Positions 1-9,222 of a stretch of DNA of 64,000 bases are shown one piece after another. Origin of the DNA: Mycobacteriales bacterium (GTDB lineage Bacteria; Actinomycetota; Actinomycetes; BP-191); assembly GCA_035714365.1 (NCBI GenBank), contig DASTMB010000074.1:1-64000 (forward strand), in the 5' to 3' direction. The notes under the pieces are model-generated. The model did no database searches. It worked only from the letters and a program-made list of their open reading frames with translations, and had not been told where the DNA came from. A program made the position numbers and the translations under genes. Within the stretch, counting starts at the first letter, position 1. The number at the start of each line of letters is the position of its first letter.

Positions 1-588
1 CACGGCTTGGCGCGCTGGTCGGCGACGCTGCGCGCGCTGCTGGCGCGCGGCGTCGACGTGCGGGTCGTCACCAGGCCGCCCGCCGAGCAGCCGCGCGCGA
101 CCGCGCTGGTCGAGCAGATGCGCGACGCGGGCGTCGCGGTCGACCTCTGGGCCGGCATGGGCGAGCGGGCCGTCGTGGTCGACGGCGACGTGACCTGGCT
201 CGGCGGCACCGACCTCGGCGCCGACGCGCCACCAGGCCCGGCCTGGCTGCGGGTGAAGGGCGCGCCGCTGCCCGCGGCGCTCGCCGACCTGCTGCGGCCC
301 GCCCGCGCGCCGCGCCGCCCGCTCGGCGAGCCGACCAACCCGCCCTGCGAACGCTGCGACGGCCCGACGGTGCTGCGGCGCGGCGGGGGAGCGGCGGCGT
401 TCGTCTGTGTGGACGGGCGGCACTGCACCGGGCTGCGGCCGGTGTCCGACGAGGACCGCGAGGAGCGCCCGGACAGCGCCGTCGGGCCCTGCCGCCAGCC
501 CGGCTGCACCGGCTGGCTGGTCAAGCGGGACGGCCGCTACGGCGCGTTCACGTCGTGCAGCCGCTACCCGGCCTGCTCAGGCCGGTGA
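1..588 (+). CDS. C-terminal part of a PLD-like protein with topoisomerase-type zinc ribbons (partial)
   Basis: The reading frame is open to the left edge, so only the last 195 or so residues are present. An early stretch (AVVVDGDVTWLGGTDLG) resembles the end of a phospholipase-D-type HKD domain, though the lysine and histidine are not in the expected form. The C-terminal third holds two Cys-containing zinc-ribbon units (CERC...CVDGRHC and CRQPGC...CSRYPAC) of the kind found at the end of topoisomerase I and of some helicases and nucleases. This fits a nucleic-acid-acting enzyme such as a DNA repair helicase/nuclease, but the catalytic part is outside the window. Its stop overlaps the end of the convergent AAA+ gene by 12 bases. 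Confidence 0.6.
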   Translation, partial: HGLARWSATLRALLARGVDVRVVTRPPAEQPRATALVEQMRDAGVAVDLWAGMGERAVVVDGDVTWLGGTDLGADAPPGPAWLRVKGAPLPAALADLLRPARAPRRPLGEPTNPPCERCDGPTVLRRGGGAAAFVCVDGRHCTGLRPVSDEDREERPDSAVGPCRQPGCTGWLVKRDGRYGAFTSCSRYPACSGR

Positions 589-1653
589 CAGCGCCGGCGC
601 GACGTCGTCGCCGGTGAGCGCGCGCAGCTCGCCCTTCGTCGGCTTCTTCACCTCGGACAGCCGCATCGCCTGCGTCTGCACCGCCTGCTCGAACAGCGTC
701 CGCACCGCGCGGGCGTTGCCGAACGACTGGTCCCGCACCGAGCCGGCCAGCAGCGCGCGCACCCGGTCCTTCGCCGACTTCGTCGCCGTGTAGCCGGCCT
801 GGCGGCACATCGTCGCGAAGATCGTGAGCAGCTCCTCGTCGGTGTAGTCGGGGAAGTCGATCGTGCGCGGCATCCGCGAGCGCAGGCCAGGGTTGGTCGC
901 GATGAACGCGTCCATCTCGTCCGGGTAGCCGGCGGCGATGACGACGGTGTCGTCGCGGTGGTCCTCCATCAGCTTCACCAGGGTGTCGATCGCCTCCTGG
1001 CCGAAGCCGCTCGCCGACCCGGCGTCGCGCGCGAGCGTGTACGCCTCGTCGATGAACAGCACGCCGCCGCGCGCCTTCCCGAACGCCTCGCTCGTCTTGA
1101 TCGCGGTCTGGCCGACGTACTCGGCGACCAGGCCGGCGCGGTCGGTCTCCACCACGTGCCCCTTCGGCACGACCTCGAGCGCCGCGTAGATCCGGCCGAT
1201 CAGCCGGGCCACGGTGGTCTTGCCGGTGCCGGGGTTGCCGCGGAACACCAGGTGCAGGCTCATCACCGCCACCGGCAGCCCCGCCGCGCGGCGCATCTTC
1301 TGCACCCGCACCAGCGCCGTGAGCTCCTTCACCTGCTTCTTCACGACCGCGAGCCCGGTGAGCGTCTCCAGCTCCTTGAGCGCGGCCTTCAGCTCCGCCT
1401 CGCCGGAGCGCGTCGTCGTCGGGTCCTTCGCCTTCGGCGCGCCCTCCGCGACCGGCACGCCGGACGTGCCGACCTCGGTCCACCTCCCCTCCAGCGAGAC
1501 CGTCCAGCGCCGGCCGTGCTCGTCGACGCCGACCATGCCGGCGAGCTGCGCGGCGACCTCGTCGGCCTTGGCGGTGCCCTTCTCGACCTTGGCGTGCAAC
1601 GACTCCCAGGTCGCGGCGAGCTCGTACAGCGTCCGCAGCGCGGCCTCGGCCAC
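577..1653 (-). CDS. CbxX/CfqX-type AAA+ ATPase
   Basis: A 358-residue AAA+ ATPase of the CbxX/CfqX group, the family of CbbX Rubisco activase and the EccA ATPase of type VII secretion. It shows Walker A (GNPGTGKTT), Walker B (VLFIDEAYTLA), a sensor/arginine region (LRSRMPRTIDFPDY) and a short helical N-terminal region. Such proteins form hexamers that remodel protein partners; no secretion or Rubisco gene is nearby, so the client is unknown. I chose the GTG at 1653 rather than the more upstream GTG at 1671 because a purine-rich GAGGGGAGAA lies about 8 nt before it. The gene converges on the zinc-ribbon gene with a 12-nt overlap and is divergent from the VWA operon. Confidence 0.85.
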   Translation of the reverse strand: MAEAALRTLYELAATWESLHAKVEKGTAKADEVAAQLAGMVGVDEHGRRWTVSLEGRWTEVGTSGVPVAEGAPKAKDPTTTRSGEAELKAALKELETLTGLAVVKKQVKELTALVRVQKMRRAAGLPVAVMSLHLVFRGNPGTGKTTVARLIGRIYAALEVVPKGHVVETDRAGLVAEYVGQTAIKTSEAFGKARGGVLFIDEAYTLARDAGSASGFGQEAIDTLVKLMEDHRDDTVVIAAGYPDEMDAFIATNPGLRSRMPRTIDFPDYTDEELLTIFATMCRQAGYTATKSAKDRVRALLAGSVRDQSFGNARAVRTLFEQAVQTQAMRLSEVKKPTKGELRALTGDDVAPALSPA

Positions 1654-1693
1654 AGCGCGTTCTCCCCTCACGGCGTCGGGTGGGTCCGGCCAG

Positions 1694-1699
1694 TATCGT
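1694..1699 (+). promoter_or_regulatory. Leaderless-type -10 box of the VWA gene
   Basis: TATCGT lies 7 nt before the GTG at 1707 with no Shine-Dalgarno sequence between them. This spacing is what leaderless actinobacterial transcripts show, with transcription starting at the start codon. Confidence 0.5.
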
Positions 1700-1706
1700 T
1701 CCTGCC

Positions 1707-3518
1707 GTGCCTCAGTCGCGGAGCAAGGCCCCGATGGTCGTCGCCGTCGTCGTCGGCCTGGTGCTCATCGTCGTGGTCCGCGCCGCCCTCGGCGGCGGCA
1801 CGAAGCCGGGCGCGCCGAAGGCGAAGAGGTCCGGCTGCATCCCGCTGACCGTCGCCGCGTCGTCGGAGAAGGCGGCGCTGCTCAAGGCGATCGCCGCCGA
1901 GTACGACGCCGCCGACCGCAAGGTCCAGGACCGGTGCGTCGCCGTCGACGTGTACTCCAAGGCGTCCGGCGGCGCCGCCGAGGCGCTCGCCCGCGGCTGG
2001 GACGACCAGGTCGACGGCGCCCGCCCCGACGTCTGGTCGCCCGCGTCCAGCTCGTGGGCGGTCATCCTGCGCCAGCGCACCTCCGCCGTCGACAAGCCGG
2101 ACCTCGTGCCCGGCGACAAGCCGACCGACCTGCCGCACGTCGCGCAGACGCCGCTCGTGCTGGCCATGCCGCGGCCGATGGCCGAGGCGCTCGGCTACCC
2201 GAAGAAGCCGCTCGGCTTCGGCGACCTGCTCGACCTCGCCCGCGACCCGTCCGGCTGGGGGCGGTACGGCCACCCGGAGTGGGGCGCGTTCCGGCTCGGC
2301 AAGACCAACCCGAACTTCTCCACGTCCGGCCTCAACGCCACCATCGGCTCGTACTTCGCCGCCACCGGCGTCTCCAGCGACCTCACCGCCGCGAACGTGC
2401 AGGACCCGAAGACCGTCGCGTACGTGAAGGGCGTCGAGCAGTCCGTCGTCCACTACGGCGACACGACGCTGACGTTCCTGTCGAACCTCCAGGCCGCCGA
2501 CGACCGCGGCCAGGGCCTGTCGTACATCTCGGCCGTGACGATCGAGGAGAAGTCGGTCTGGGACTACAACGAGGGCAACCCCACCGGCGACCCCAAGACG
2601 CTCGGCAAGCACCGCAAGCCCGGCGTGCCGCTCGTCGCGATCTACCCGAAGGAGGGGACGCTGTTCTCGGACAACCCGTACATCGTCCTCAACGCCCCCT
2701 GGGTCGACGACGCGAAGAAGGCCGCCGCCGCCGACTTCCTCACGTTCCTCCAGTCCGGCAAGCAGCAGCAGCGGTTCAAGGACGCGGCGTTCCGCGACTT
2801 CCAGGGCCGCTCCGGCGACAAGATCGGCCCGCGCAACGGCCTCGACCCGGCACAGCCGAAGATCACGCTCGCGCCCCCTGCGCCGGCCGTGCTCGACCTC
2901 GTGCAGAAGTCGTGGGACTCGCTGCGCAAGCGGGCACGCGTGCTCGAGGTCATCGACGTCTCCGGGTCGATGGGCGAGTCGGTGTCCAGCGCCGGGCGGA
3001 CCAAGCTCGACCTCGCCAAGGCCGCCGCGATCCGCGCGCTCGGCGAGTACTCGCCGGAGGACGAGGTCGGCCTCTGGGTGTTCTCCTCGAACGTCAACGG
3101 CCGGCCCACGCCGTACCAGGAGCTGGTGCCGATCGGCCCGGTGAAGGACAACCGCGCCGAGCTGGCCCGCCGCATCTCCGGGCTGATCCCCAACGGCGGC
3201 ACCGCGCTCTACGCGACCACGCGCGCGGCCGTGGACAACGTGCGGAAGTCGTTCAACGCGGAGCGGATCAACGCCGTCATCTTCCTCACCGACGGCAAGA
3301 ACGAGTACCAGCCGGACCAGAACCTCGAGGGCCTGCTGCGCGACCTGCAGTCGGAGGACGAGTCGGTGGCGGTGCGGGTGTTCACGATCGGCTACGGCGA
3401 CGACGCCGACCTGCCGACGCTGTCGCGGATCGCCGCCGCCTCGCGCGGCGCCGCCTACGACGCGTCCGACCCGGCGTCGATCGACAAGGTGTTCACCAAC
3501 GTGATCTCGAACTTCTGA
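1707..3518 (+). CDS. Membrane-anchored substrate-binding plus VWA domain protein
   Basis: A 603-residue protein with one N-terminal membrane segment (about residues 10-27). A region resembling an extracellular solute-binding protein follows (about 45-380, with SASGGAAEALARG-like and LSYISAVTIEEK stretches), then a von Willebrand A domain (about 410-600). The VWA domain carries a MIDAS-like VIDVSGSMGES, a conserved Thr (GGTALY) and a downstream FLTDGKNE. Such proteins sit outside the membrane and bind metal-dependent partners. It is the first gene of an operon with a coiled-coil membrane protein (4-nt gap) and a PspA homologue. The GTG at 1707 is preferred to an in-frame GTG at 1680 because of the -10 box 7 nt upstream. 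Its ligand is unknown. Confidence 0.8.
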   Translation: MPQSRSKAPMVVAVVVGLVLIVVVRAALGGGTKPGAPKAKRSGCIPLTVAASSEKAALLKAIAAEYDAADRKVQDRCVAVDVYSKASGGAAEALARGWDDQVDGARPDVWSPASSSWAVILRQRTSAVDKPDLVPGDKPTDLPHVAQTPLVLAMPRPMAEALGYPKKPLGFGDLLDLARDPSGWGRYGHPEWGAFRLGKTNPNFSTSGLNATIGSYFAATGVSSDLTAANVQDPKTVAYVKGVEQSVVHYGDTTLTFLSNLQAADDRGQGLSYISAVTIEEKSVWDYNEGNPTGDPKTLGKHRKPGVPLVAIYPKEGTLFSDNPYIVLNAPWVDDAKKAAAADFLTFLQSGKQQQRFKDAAFRDFQGRSGDKIGPRNGLDPAQPKITLAPPAPAVLDLVQKSWDSLRKRARVLEVIDVSGSMGESVSSAGRTKLDLAKAAAIRALGEYSPEDEVGLWVFSSNVNGRPTPYQELVPIGPVKDNRAELARRISGLIPNGGTALYATTRAAVDNVRKSFNAERINAVIFLTDGKNEYQPDQNLEGLLRDLQSEDESVAVRVFTIGYGDDADLPTLSRIAAASRGAAYDASDPASIDKVFTNVISNF

Positions 3519-3522
3519 CCCG

Positions 3523-4380
3523 ATGACGCTCAAGGACGAGGTGCGCGACCCCTGGACCTACGTCATGGGGGCGCTCGGCGGCGGCCTCGGCTGGGCGGTG
3601 CTGGCGGGGATGGGCCCGCCCGGATGGATCGCCGGCGCCGGCGTCGGCGCCGCGGTCGCCGTCACCAAGATCGTCGCGGGCGCGTTCGTCCGGCCGACCG
3701 GCCCGCGCCGGAAGCGGCCGAACGAGCGGCGGCTGCCGGTGCTGACCCGGACGTTCGAGGCGGCCTGGCTGGCGCGCGCCGAGGCGGCGCAGCGCAACTT
3801 CGACCAGATCGCGTCCAGCGTCGAGGAGGGGCCGGTCGCCGAGCGGGTGCAGAGCCTCGGCGACGAGGCGTGCGAGTCGCTGTGGGCGATCCAGCGGCTC
3901 GCCGGGCAGGCGTCGGCGATCCGCGTCGCGCTCGGCCGGATGGACCCCAGGCGGCTGGCGTACGAGCAGGACCGGCTGCGGGCCGACCGGTCCGGCGACC
4001 CGGTCGTGGTGGCGGAGCGGCAGCGCGCGCTCGGGGCGGTGCAGGCGCAGCTCGACGCGTACCAGCGGCTCACCAGCGCGCTCACGGCGGTGCTGGCGCG
4101 GATCGAGTCCGGCTCGCTCGGCCTCGAGGGCCTGGTGGCGCGCCTCGCCGAGGTGGTGGCGTTGACGCAGGCGTCGGCCGTCGGCAGCGGCGACCTCGCC
4201 CAGGTGGACGAGCTGGCCCAGGAGCTGGAGGGGCTGCGCGCGGGCCTGGTCGAGGCGGAGGACGTGTCGACGCGGGCCATGCAGGGGCTGGCGCCGTTGC
4301 CGCAGGCGGCACCGGCCACGACGCAGCAGCCCGTCCCCGGTAGTGTCCCGACCCAGGCTCGCCGCCGCGCGGGCGAGTAG
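3523..4380 (+). CDS. Membrane protein with coiled coil, partner of PspA
   Basis: A 285-residue protein of no family I recognise. Residues about 15-55 are Gly/Ala-rich and hydrophobic (two short membrane segments), followed by an Arg/Lys-rich turn. A long, charged alpha-helical region (about 70-260) with Leu/Ala heptad character is likely a coiled coil, and the tail is Pro/Gln-rich. It starts 4 nt after the VWA gene and ends 22 nt before the PspA gene, so the three are probably co-transcribed. The shared helical character suggests it recruits or holds the PspA homologue at the membrane, but this is inference from context. Confidence 0.65.
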   Translation: MTLKDEVRDPWTYVMGALGGGLGWAVLAGMGPPGWIAGAGVGAAVAVTKIVAGAFVRPTGPRRKRPNERRLPVLTRTFEAAWLARAEAAQRNFDQIASSVEEGPVAERVQSLGDEACESLWAIQRLAGQASAIRVALGRMDPRRLAYEQDRLRADRSGDPVVVAERQRALGAVQAQLDAYQRLTSALTAVLARIESGSLGLEGLVARLAEVVALTQASAVGSGDLAQVDELAQELEGLRAGLVEAEDVSTRAMQGLAPLPQAAPATTQQPVPGSVPTQARRRAGE

Positions 4381-4402
4381 ACCGTCCCCGGAGGACTGAC
4401 AC

Positions 4403-5224
4403 GTGTTCGAACTGCTGAGGCGAGGCTGGTCGTACTTCGTCGCCGCGCTGTCCGGCAAGCTCGACGAGCGGGCCGACCCGAAGATCCAGATCGAGCAGGC
4501 CATCACCGAGGCGAAGCGCCAGCACGAGCTGCTCTCGCAGCAGGCCGCCGCCGTCCTCGGCAACCGGCACCAGCTCGAGATGAAGCTCGACAAGCAGATG
4601 GACCAGGTCGAGCAGATGCAGGGCTCCGCGCGGCAGGCCGTCGTGCTCGCCGAGCAGGCCCGCGCCGCCGGCGACACGGCGAAGGCGGCCGAGTACGACT
4701 CGGCGGCGCAGTCGTTCGCGACGCAGCTCGTCGCCGCCGAGAAGGCGCTGGAGGACCTCAAGCACCTGCACGACCAGGCGTTGCAGGCGTCGGAGAAGGC
4801 CAAGCAGGCCGTCCAGCAGAACGCCATGCTGCTCCAGCAGCGCCTCGCCGAGCGGACCAAGCTGCTCAACCAGCTCGACCAGGCGAAGATGCAGGAGCGC
4901 GTCAACGACGCCCTCAAGTCGGTCTCGCAGCTCGCCGTCCCCGGCAACACGCCGTCGCTGGACCAGGTCGCCGAGAAGATCGAGGCCCGCTACGCCCGCG
5001 CGATGGGCGCGTCCGAGCTCCAGGAGACCTCGGTCGAGTCGCGGATGCTCGAGGTGCAGCGTTCGGCGCTCGACGTCGAGGGCCAGCAGCGGCTCCAGGC
5101 GATCCGCGCGTCGATGGGCCTCACGCCCGCCGCGACCGCGACGCCCGCCGCCGCCGAGACGCCGGCCGAGGCGCCCGCCACCGAGTCGAAGCCGGCCCGC
5201 GCCCGGAGCAAGTCCACCCCGTAG
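4403..5224 (+). CDS. PspA/IM30 family protein
   Basis: A 273-residue PspA/IM30 (ESCRT-III-like) protein. The N-terminal amphipathic helix (MFELLRRGWSYFVAALSG) and the long Gln/Lys/Glu-rich coiled coil up to about residue 190 are typical, followed by an Ala/Pro/Thr-rich tail. Family members bind stressed membranes and oligomerise to keep the membrane intact. A GGAGGA ribosome-binding site lies 7 nt before the GTG start. It closes the VWA / coiled-coil / PspA operon, which may be a membrane-stress module with an outward-facing VWA protein as sensor or anchor. No PspBC, ClgR or PspF homologue is visible, so regulation must be by another route. Confidence 0.88.
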   Translation: MFELLRRGWSYFVAALSGKLDERADPKIQIEQAITEAKRQHELLSQQAAAVLGNRHQLEMKLDKQMDQVEQMQGSARQAVVLAEQARAAGDTAKAAEYDSAAQSFATQLVAAEKALEDLKHLHDQALQASEKAKQAVQQNAMLLQQRLAERTKLLNQLDQAKMQERVNDALKSVSQLAVPGNTPSLDQVAEKIEARYARAMGASELQETSVESRMLEVQRSALDVEGQQRLQAIRASMGLTPAATATPAAAETPAEAPATESKPARARSKSTP

Positions 5225-5253
5225 CGCACCTTCCCGGGCGGGCGGCGCGCTCC

Positions 5254-5259
5254 TACACT
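5254..5259 (+). promoter_or_regulatory. Leaderless-type -10 box
   Basis: TACACT ends 7 nt before the ATG at 5267, with no ribosome-binding site between them, so the small gene downstream is probably read from a leaderless mRNA. Confidence 0.45.
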
Positions 5260-5266
5260 CGCTCGC

Positions 5267-5548
5267 ATGCTGCTCTTCGCGACGCGGCGGTCCTGCTACG
5301 CGATCGACCCCGGGCTGGGCATGCTCATGCAGCTCCCCGGCGGGACCGACTGCGGCCTGCGGCAGGGCGTGTGGCACGCCGTCGTCTACGACGAGCAGCC
5401 GTGCGAGGGGCGCCCGTTCTTCTGCTCGGTGGCGCCGCGCGACGGCGGCGCGCCGGTCGCGATCCGCACCAGCGCGGTCGGCTGGGTGGGGCCGGAGCCG
5501 CCCGTCCCGGCGTTCGCCGAGATCTTCGCGCCGGCGCTGCGCGGCTGA
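5267..5548 (+). CDS. Small protein of unknown function
   Basis: A 93-residue protein I do not recognise. It has no signal peptide or membrane segment, four Cys residues spread along the chain, and a compact mixed composition that could be a single small domain. Support for it being real comes from strong GC bias at third positions and a -10 box 7 nt before the ATG. It lies between the PspA operon and the convergent sensor kinase gene, 43 nt after the PspA stop, with its own promoter. Confidence 0.5.
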   Translation: MLLFATRRSCYAIDPGLGMLMQLPGGTDCGLRQGVWHAVVYDEQPCEGRPFFCSVAPRDGGAPVAIRTSAVGWVGPEPPVPAFAEIFAPALRG

Positions 5549-5607
5549 CACCGACCGCGATCACTGCTGCGCCACGCCGCGCGCACCCGCACGCCGCGCC
5601 GCATTGA

Positions 5608-7653
5608 TCACTGGCGGGTGGGGGTCCCCGTCGTGTTGCGCGCCTCGGGGGCGACGCGGGCCGGCGGGACGGCGGGGGCGTACGGCAGCGTGAAGCCGAT
5701 GCGGGCGCCGCCGTCCGCGCGGTTCGCGGCGTGCACGGTGCCGCCCTGCGCCTCGACGAGCTGGCGGACGATGTGCAGCCCGAGCCCCATGCCGGCGTAC
5801 TCGCGGCGGTCACCGGAGCCGGCCTGGAAGAACCGCGTGAACATCTGCTCGGCGGCGCCCGGCGGGATGCCGACGCCCCGGTCGAGCACCTCGACCACCG
5901 CGTAGCCGTCGCCGCCGCGCACCAGCACCCGGACCTCGCCGCCGCGCGGGCTGTACTTGATCGCGTTCTCCAGGAGCTGGCCGACGACCGGGTCGATGGT
6001 GGTGGGGTCGCCGAGCACGTACGGCAGGTCGTCGGGCACGTCCACGACCACCCGGTGCAGGTCCGAGACGGCGCCGAACCCCTCCGCCGCCGCGCGCACC
6101 GCCGGCTCGACGTCGAACGCCACCTGCTCCAGCGAGAAGCGCGCCACCCCGGCGCGGGCGCCGAGCAGCAGGTGGTTGACCAGGCCGACGAGGGAGTCGG
6201 TGCGGTCGGCGACCGCCGCGAACGCGTCCTCGCGCTCGGTGCGCGAGAGCCGGTCCCAGCTCTGCCGCAGGATCGCGACGTACCCCTTGATGACGGTGAT
6301 CGGCGTGCGCAGCTCGTGCGAGGTGGTGGCGAGGAACAGGTCCTTCGCCTCGTCCAGCGCCTTCGCCTTGGTGACGTCACGGAAGCCGACGACGGTCTCG
6401 CCGACGCCGTCGAGCGGGGAGGTGAGGACCTCGATCCAGCGCCCGTCGGGCAGGTGGTGGTCGGTGGCGACGTGCGGCGGCCCCACGGGGAACGGCAGCG
6501 GTCCGCCGACGACGGTGGTCGCGGGGAGGCCGGTGAGGCGGGCGGCGGCGGCGTTCCAGGAGATGACGTCGCCGCGGGCGTCGAGCACCGCCATGCCGTC
6601 GGCCATGCCGTCCACGACGGCCTGCTCGTGGTCGCGGGCGCGGACGACCTCGGCGTGGGTGGCGGCGTTGGCGAGGGCGGCGCCGGCGTGGCCGGCGAGC
6701 AGCGTCGCGACGTCGACCTCGTCGGGGGAGACGACGCGGCCGGGCTGCGCGAACAGCGCGTAGAGCGCGCCGCGCACCTCGCCGCGGCCGACGCTGGGGA
6801 TGACGAGCAGCGTGTGCAGGCCGGGGACGGCGGCGTTGATCTCGGCCATGAGGTGCGGGTACCGCGTCAGGTCCTGGAGCACGAGCGGCTCGCGGGTGCG
6901 CAGCACCTCGCCGAGCGAGGAGTCGCCGACCGGCCACTCCGCCCCGACCAGCCCGGCCGGCAGCCCCTCGACGGAGACGATGCGCGCGGTGCCGCCCTCG
7001 GCGGCGACGAAGCCGGCCGCGCTCGCGTCGACCAGCTCGCGCGCCGAGTGGCAGATCCGGGCGAGGACGGCGTCCACGTCGAGGTCGGCGTTGAGCTCGC
7101 CGACGAGCGCGGCCAGCCGCTCGACCCGGCTCGCCCGCTCGGCGAGCGCCCGCTGCGCCTCGGCCTGGCGCCGTACCGTCCGGGCGATGGTCTCGCCGAC
7201 GAGCACGCAGACGGGGATCGCGACGCTCACCGACGAGATCGACGCCTTGGGGACGTGCGTGAGCGTGAGCGGGACGACGTACGCCACCGCGGCGACGGGG
7301 GCGAGCAGCCACGACATGCGCGGCGGGTGCGCGATGCCGACCCAGACGAAGATCACGACGAAGTAGACGGCGTAGCTGTACGCGCTGACGCCGCCGTAGC
7401 GGTTCGAGACGGCGATGAGCGCGAAGCCGAGCAGGCCGAGCACGAGCGACGCGCGCGGGTGCCACCGCTGCCACGGCAGCAGCAGGTACGACACGGCGCC
7501 GGTGCCGAGCGCGATCAGCCCGATCGCGTTGAGCAGCGCGATGTCCAGCAGCTCGCTGCCGGGCAGGTAGTTGTTGACGACGGTGAACGCGCCGGCCGCC
7601 ATGAGGAGCAGCCCGGCGGTCCGGCCGCCGTTGCCTGGGGTGGCGGACGCCAT
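5608..7653 (-). CDS. Membrane sensor histidine kinase (MASE-like, GAF, PAS, HisKA, HATPase)
   Basis: A 681-residue orphan sensor kinase. The first 150 or so residues hold about five hydrophobic segments. Then come a coiled coil, a GAF domain (about 190-330), a PAS domain (VVDGMADGMAVLDARGDVISWN, about 340-410) and the HisKA box (TTSHELRTPITV, His near 437). The catalytic ATPase has N box (LLENAIKYSP), G1 (DRGVGIP) and G2 (GMGLGLHI). All catalytic motifs are intact. No response regulator gene is adjacent, so the partner must lie elsewhere. The membrane region could sense a membrane or small-molecule signal and the GAF/PAS pair a cytosolic one. Confidence 0.9.
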   Translation of the reverse strand: MASATPGNGGRTAGLLLMAAGAFTVVNNYLPGSELLDIALLNAIGLIALGTGAVSYLLLPWQRWHPRASLVLGLLGFALIAVSNRYGGVSAYSYAVYFVVIFVWVGIAHPPRMSWLLAPVAAVAYVVPLTLTHVPKASISSVSVAIPVCVLVGETIARTVRRQAEAQRALAERASRVERLAALVGELNADLDVDAVLARICHSARELVDASAAGFVAAEGGTARIVSVEGLPAGLVGAEWPVGDSSLGEVLRTREPLVLQDLTRYPHLMAEINAAVPGLHTLLVIPSVGRGEVRGALYALFAQPGRVVSPDEVDVATLLAGHAGAALANAATHAEVVRARDHEQAVVDGMADGMAVLDARGDVISWNAAAARLTGLPATTVVGGPLPFPVGPPHVATDHHLPDGRWIEVLTSPLDGVGETVVGFRDVTKAKALDEAKDLFLATTSHELRTPITVIKGYVAILRQSWDRLSRTEREDAFAAVADRTDSLVGLVNHLLLGARAGVARFSLEQVAFDVEPAVRAAAEGFGAVSDLHRVVVDVPDDLPYVLGDPTTIDPVVGQLLENAIKYSPRGGEVRVLVRGGDGYAVVEVLDRGVGIPPGAAEQMFTRFFQAGSGDRREYAGMGLGLHIVRQLVEAQGGTVHAANRADGGARIGFTLPYAPAVPPARVAPEARNTTGTPTRQ

Positions 7654-7801
7654 GCGGTGAGTATCGGGCGCGCTCGGCGCCGATGTGGGGGGATCGCCGG
7701 AATGTCCCGGTTCGCCGGGTGTCGCGGCGGCGGCAGGAGCGGGGGAGCGCGGCGGCGAAGCAACGGAGCGTAGGTCCCTCGCCCCTCACCGGAGGAACGC
7801 C

Positions 7802-9154
7802 GTGCGCGTCCGTCCCACGCCCGCCACCGGCCTCGCGCTCGCCGCGCTCGCCGGCCTCGCCGCCGCCGCGCTGTCCGCGCCGCCGAACGCCCTCCCCACG
7901 AGCGCCTCGAAGCGCCCGGAGAAGGCGACGGTCAAGAGCTTCCCGGTGTACGACGCCAAGGGCCGCAAGACCGGCACCGCGAAGTGGCGGCTGACCAAGG
8001 CCGGCGGCAACTGCTGCGAGGTCCTCGTCACGACGACCCGCAGCGGCCGGATCATCGAGTTCGGCGGGACGTACCCGATCTACTCCGACGACCGCGGCGT
8101 GACCTGGACCGAGATCGCGCCGGCCGTGCCGAGCACGTCGAAGATCCCGAACCCCGGCCCCCGGCAGATCGCGGGCGGCGAGGGCACCGTCGTGCAGGCG
8201 CCCGGCGGCGACATCCTCGGCATCGGCTGGGACCCGTACAGCGGCGACCGCCTCCAGTCCTTCTTCTACAGCGCCAAGGAGAAGAAGTGGTTCTACAACG
8301 AGGCGCCCCTGCACGAGCCGTTCTACGACCGTGAGTGGGTCGCGGTCGCCAAGGGCCCGATCACGATCAACGGCACCACGTACCCGTGGGTGGCGCTCGT
8401 CCTGAGCAACGCCAACCGCGAGTTCGTGCTGATGAGCACCGACGGCATCAACTACTTCACGCCCACCCAGCGCGACCTCGACGCGGTCCGCAACACGCGG
8501 GTGAACTCCTACCTGCCGGTCAAGAGCGACCCGGACCTCGACTACACGCAGGAGCAGGCGCAGACCGGGCTCGCGGCGCTGCCGCAGGGCGCGCTGTCGT
8601 TCGACCACGCGCAGGGGTGCAAGACGCAGATCTTCACCGCCGCCGGCTCGTGGTCGTGCTTCACGCTGCCGAACGAGCACGAGCTCGAGGGCCCGCTGCA
8701 CGCCGACTCGCGCGGCTGGCTGCACGAGGTCGTCGCCGACGGCTCGGACGTCGTCTACCGGCTGTCGAAGGACGGCGGGCGGCGCTGGACCGAGCGGACG
8801 TTCCACTACCCGGGCGAGCCGATCGTCAACGGCAGCGACGCGACGTACGACTTCAAGGTCAACGGCAAGCTGGGCATCGCCGTCGTCGCCTCGCACGCCC
8901 GCAAGGCGAACGGCACGTTCCAGGACATGGTCATGAAGATCGACGTCCGCACGCCGACGCCGAAGCTGGAGAAGACCTACTTCGTGGGCGCCGGCAACTT
9001 CGCGTCGAGCGTCGGCCTCGACCCGCTCACGCTGGTGAGCGGCAAGAGCAACCGCGTCGACTTCACGTCGGTGGCGATCCTGCCGGACGGCAAGATCGTC
9101 GTGTCGTTCGCGGACAAGACCTACGACGACCCGGCGGTCGCGGTCCTGCTGTAG
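7802..9154 (+). CDS. Secreted Asp-box (BNR/sialidase-like) propeller protein
   Basis: A 450-residue exported protein: a signal peptide (about residues 1-27, Ala/Leu-rich, cleavage near ALS-AP), then a beta-propeller-like body. Two Asp-box motifs are visible (SDDRGVTWTE and SKDGGRRWTE), the repeat found in sialidases and other six-bladed propellers. The usual sialidase arginine triad cannot be assigned by eye, so an enzymatic role is uncertain. I chose the GTG at 7802 because GGAGGA lies 5 nt upstream and it begins a proper signal peptide; the open frame extends further upstream without a start of equal quality. The gene is single and ends at a shared bidirectional terminator. Confidence 0.8.
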   Translation: MRVRPTPATGLALAALAGLAAAALSAPPNALPTSASKRPEKATVKSFPVYDAKGRKTGTAKWRLTKAGGNCCEVLVTTTRSGRIIEFGGTYPIYSDDRGVTWTEIAPAVPSTSKIPNPGPRQIAGGEGTVVQAPGGDILGIGWDPYSGDRLQSFFYSAKEKKWFYNEAPLHEPFYDREWVAVAKGPITINGTTYPWVALVLSNANREFVLMSTDGINYFTPTQRDLDAVRNTRVNSYLPVKSDPDLDYTQEQAQTGLAALPQGALSFDHAQGCKTQIFTAAGSWSCFTLPNEHELEGPLHADSRGWLHEVVADGSDVVYRLSKDGGRRWTERTFHYPGEPIVNGSDATYDFKVNGKLGIAVVASHARKANGTFQDMVMKIDVRTPTPKLEKTYFVGAGNFASSVGLDPLTLVSGKSNRVDFTSVAILPDGKIVVSFADKTYDDPAVAVLL

Positions 9155-9169
9155 GCCCCGCAACGCCCG

Positions 9170-9205
9170 AAGGGCCGCCTCCCCGTTGCGCGGGAGGCGG
9201 CCCTT
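9170..9205. terminator. Bidirectional hairpin terminator
   Basis: A 14-bp perfect inverted repeat (AAGGGCCGCCTCCC and its complement) with an 8-nt loop lies between two convergent genes. It has a TT end on one side and AA on the other, so it can serve both. Confidence 0.8.
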
Positions 9206-9222
9206 CGTGCGTGCGGAGCGGG

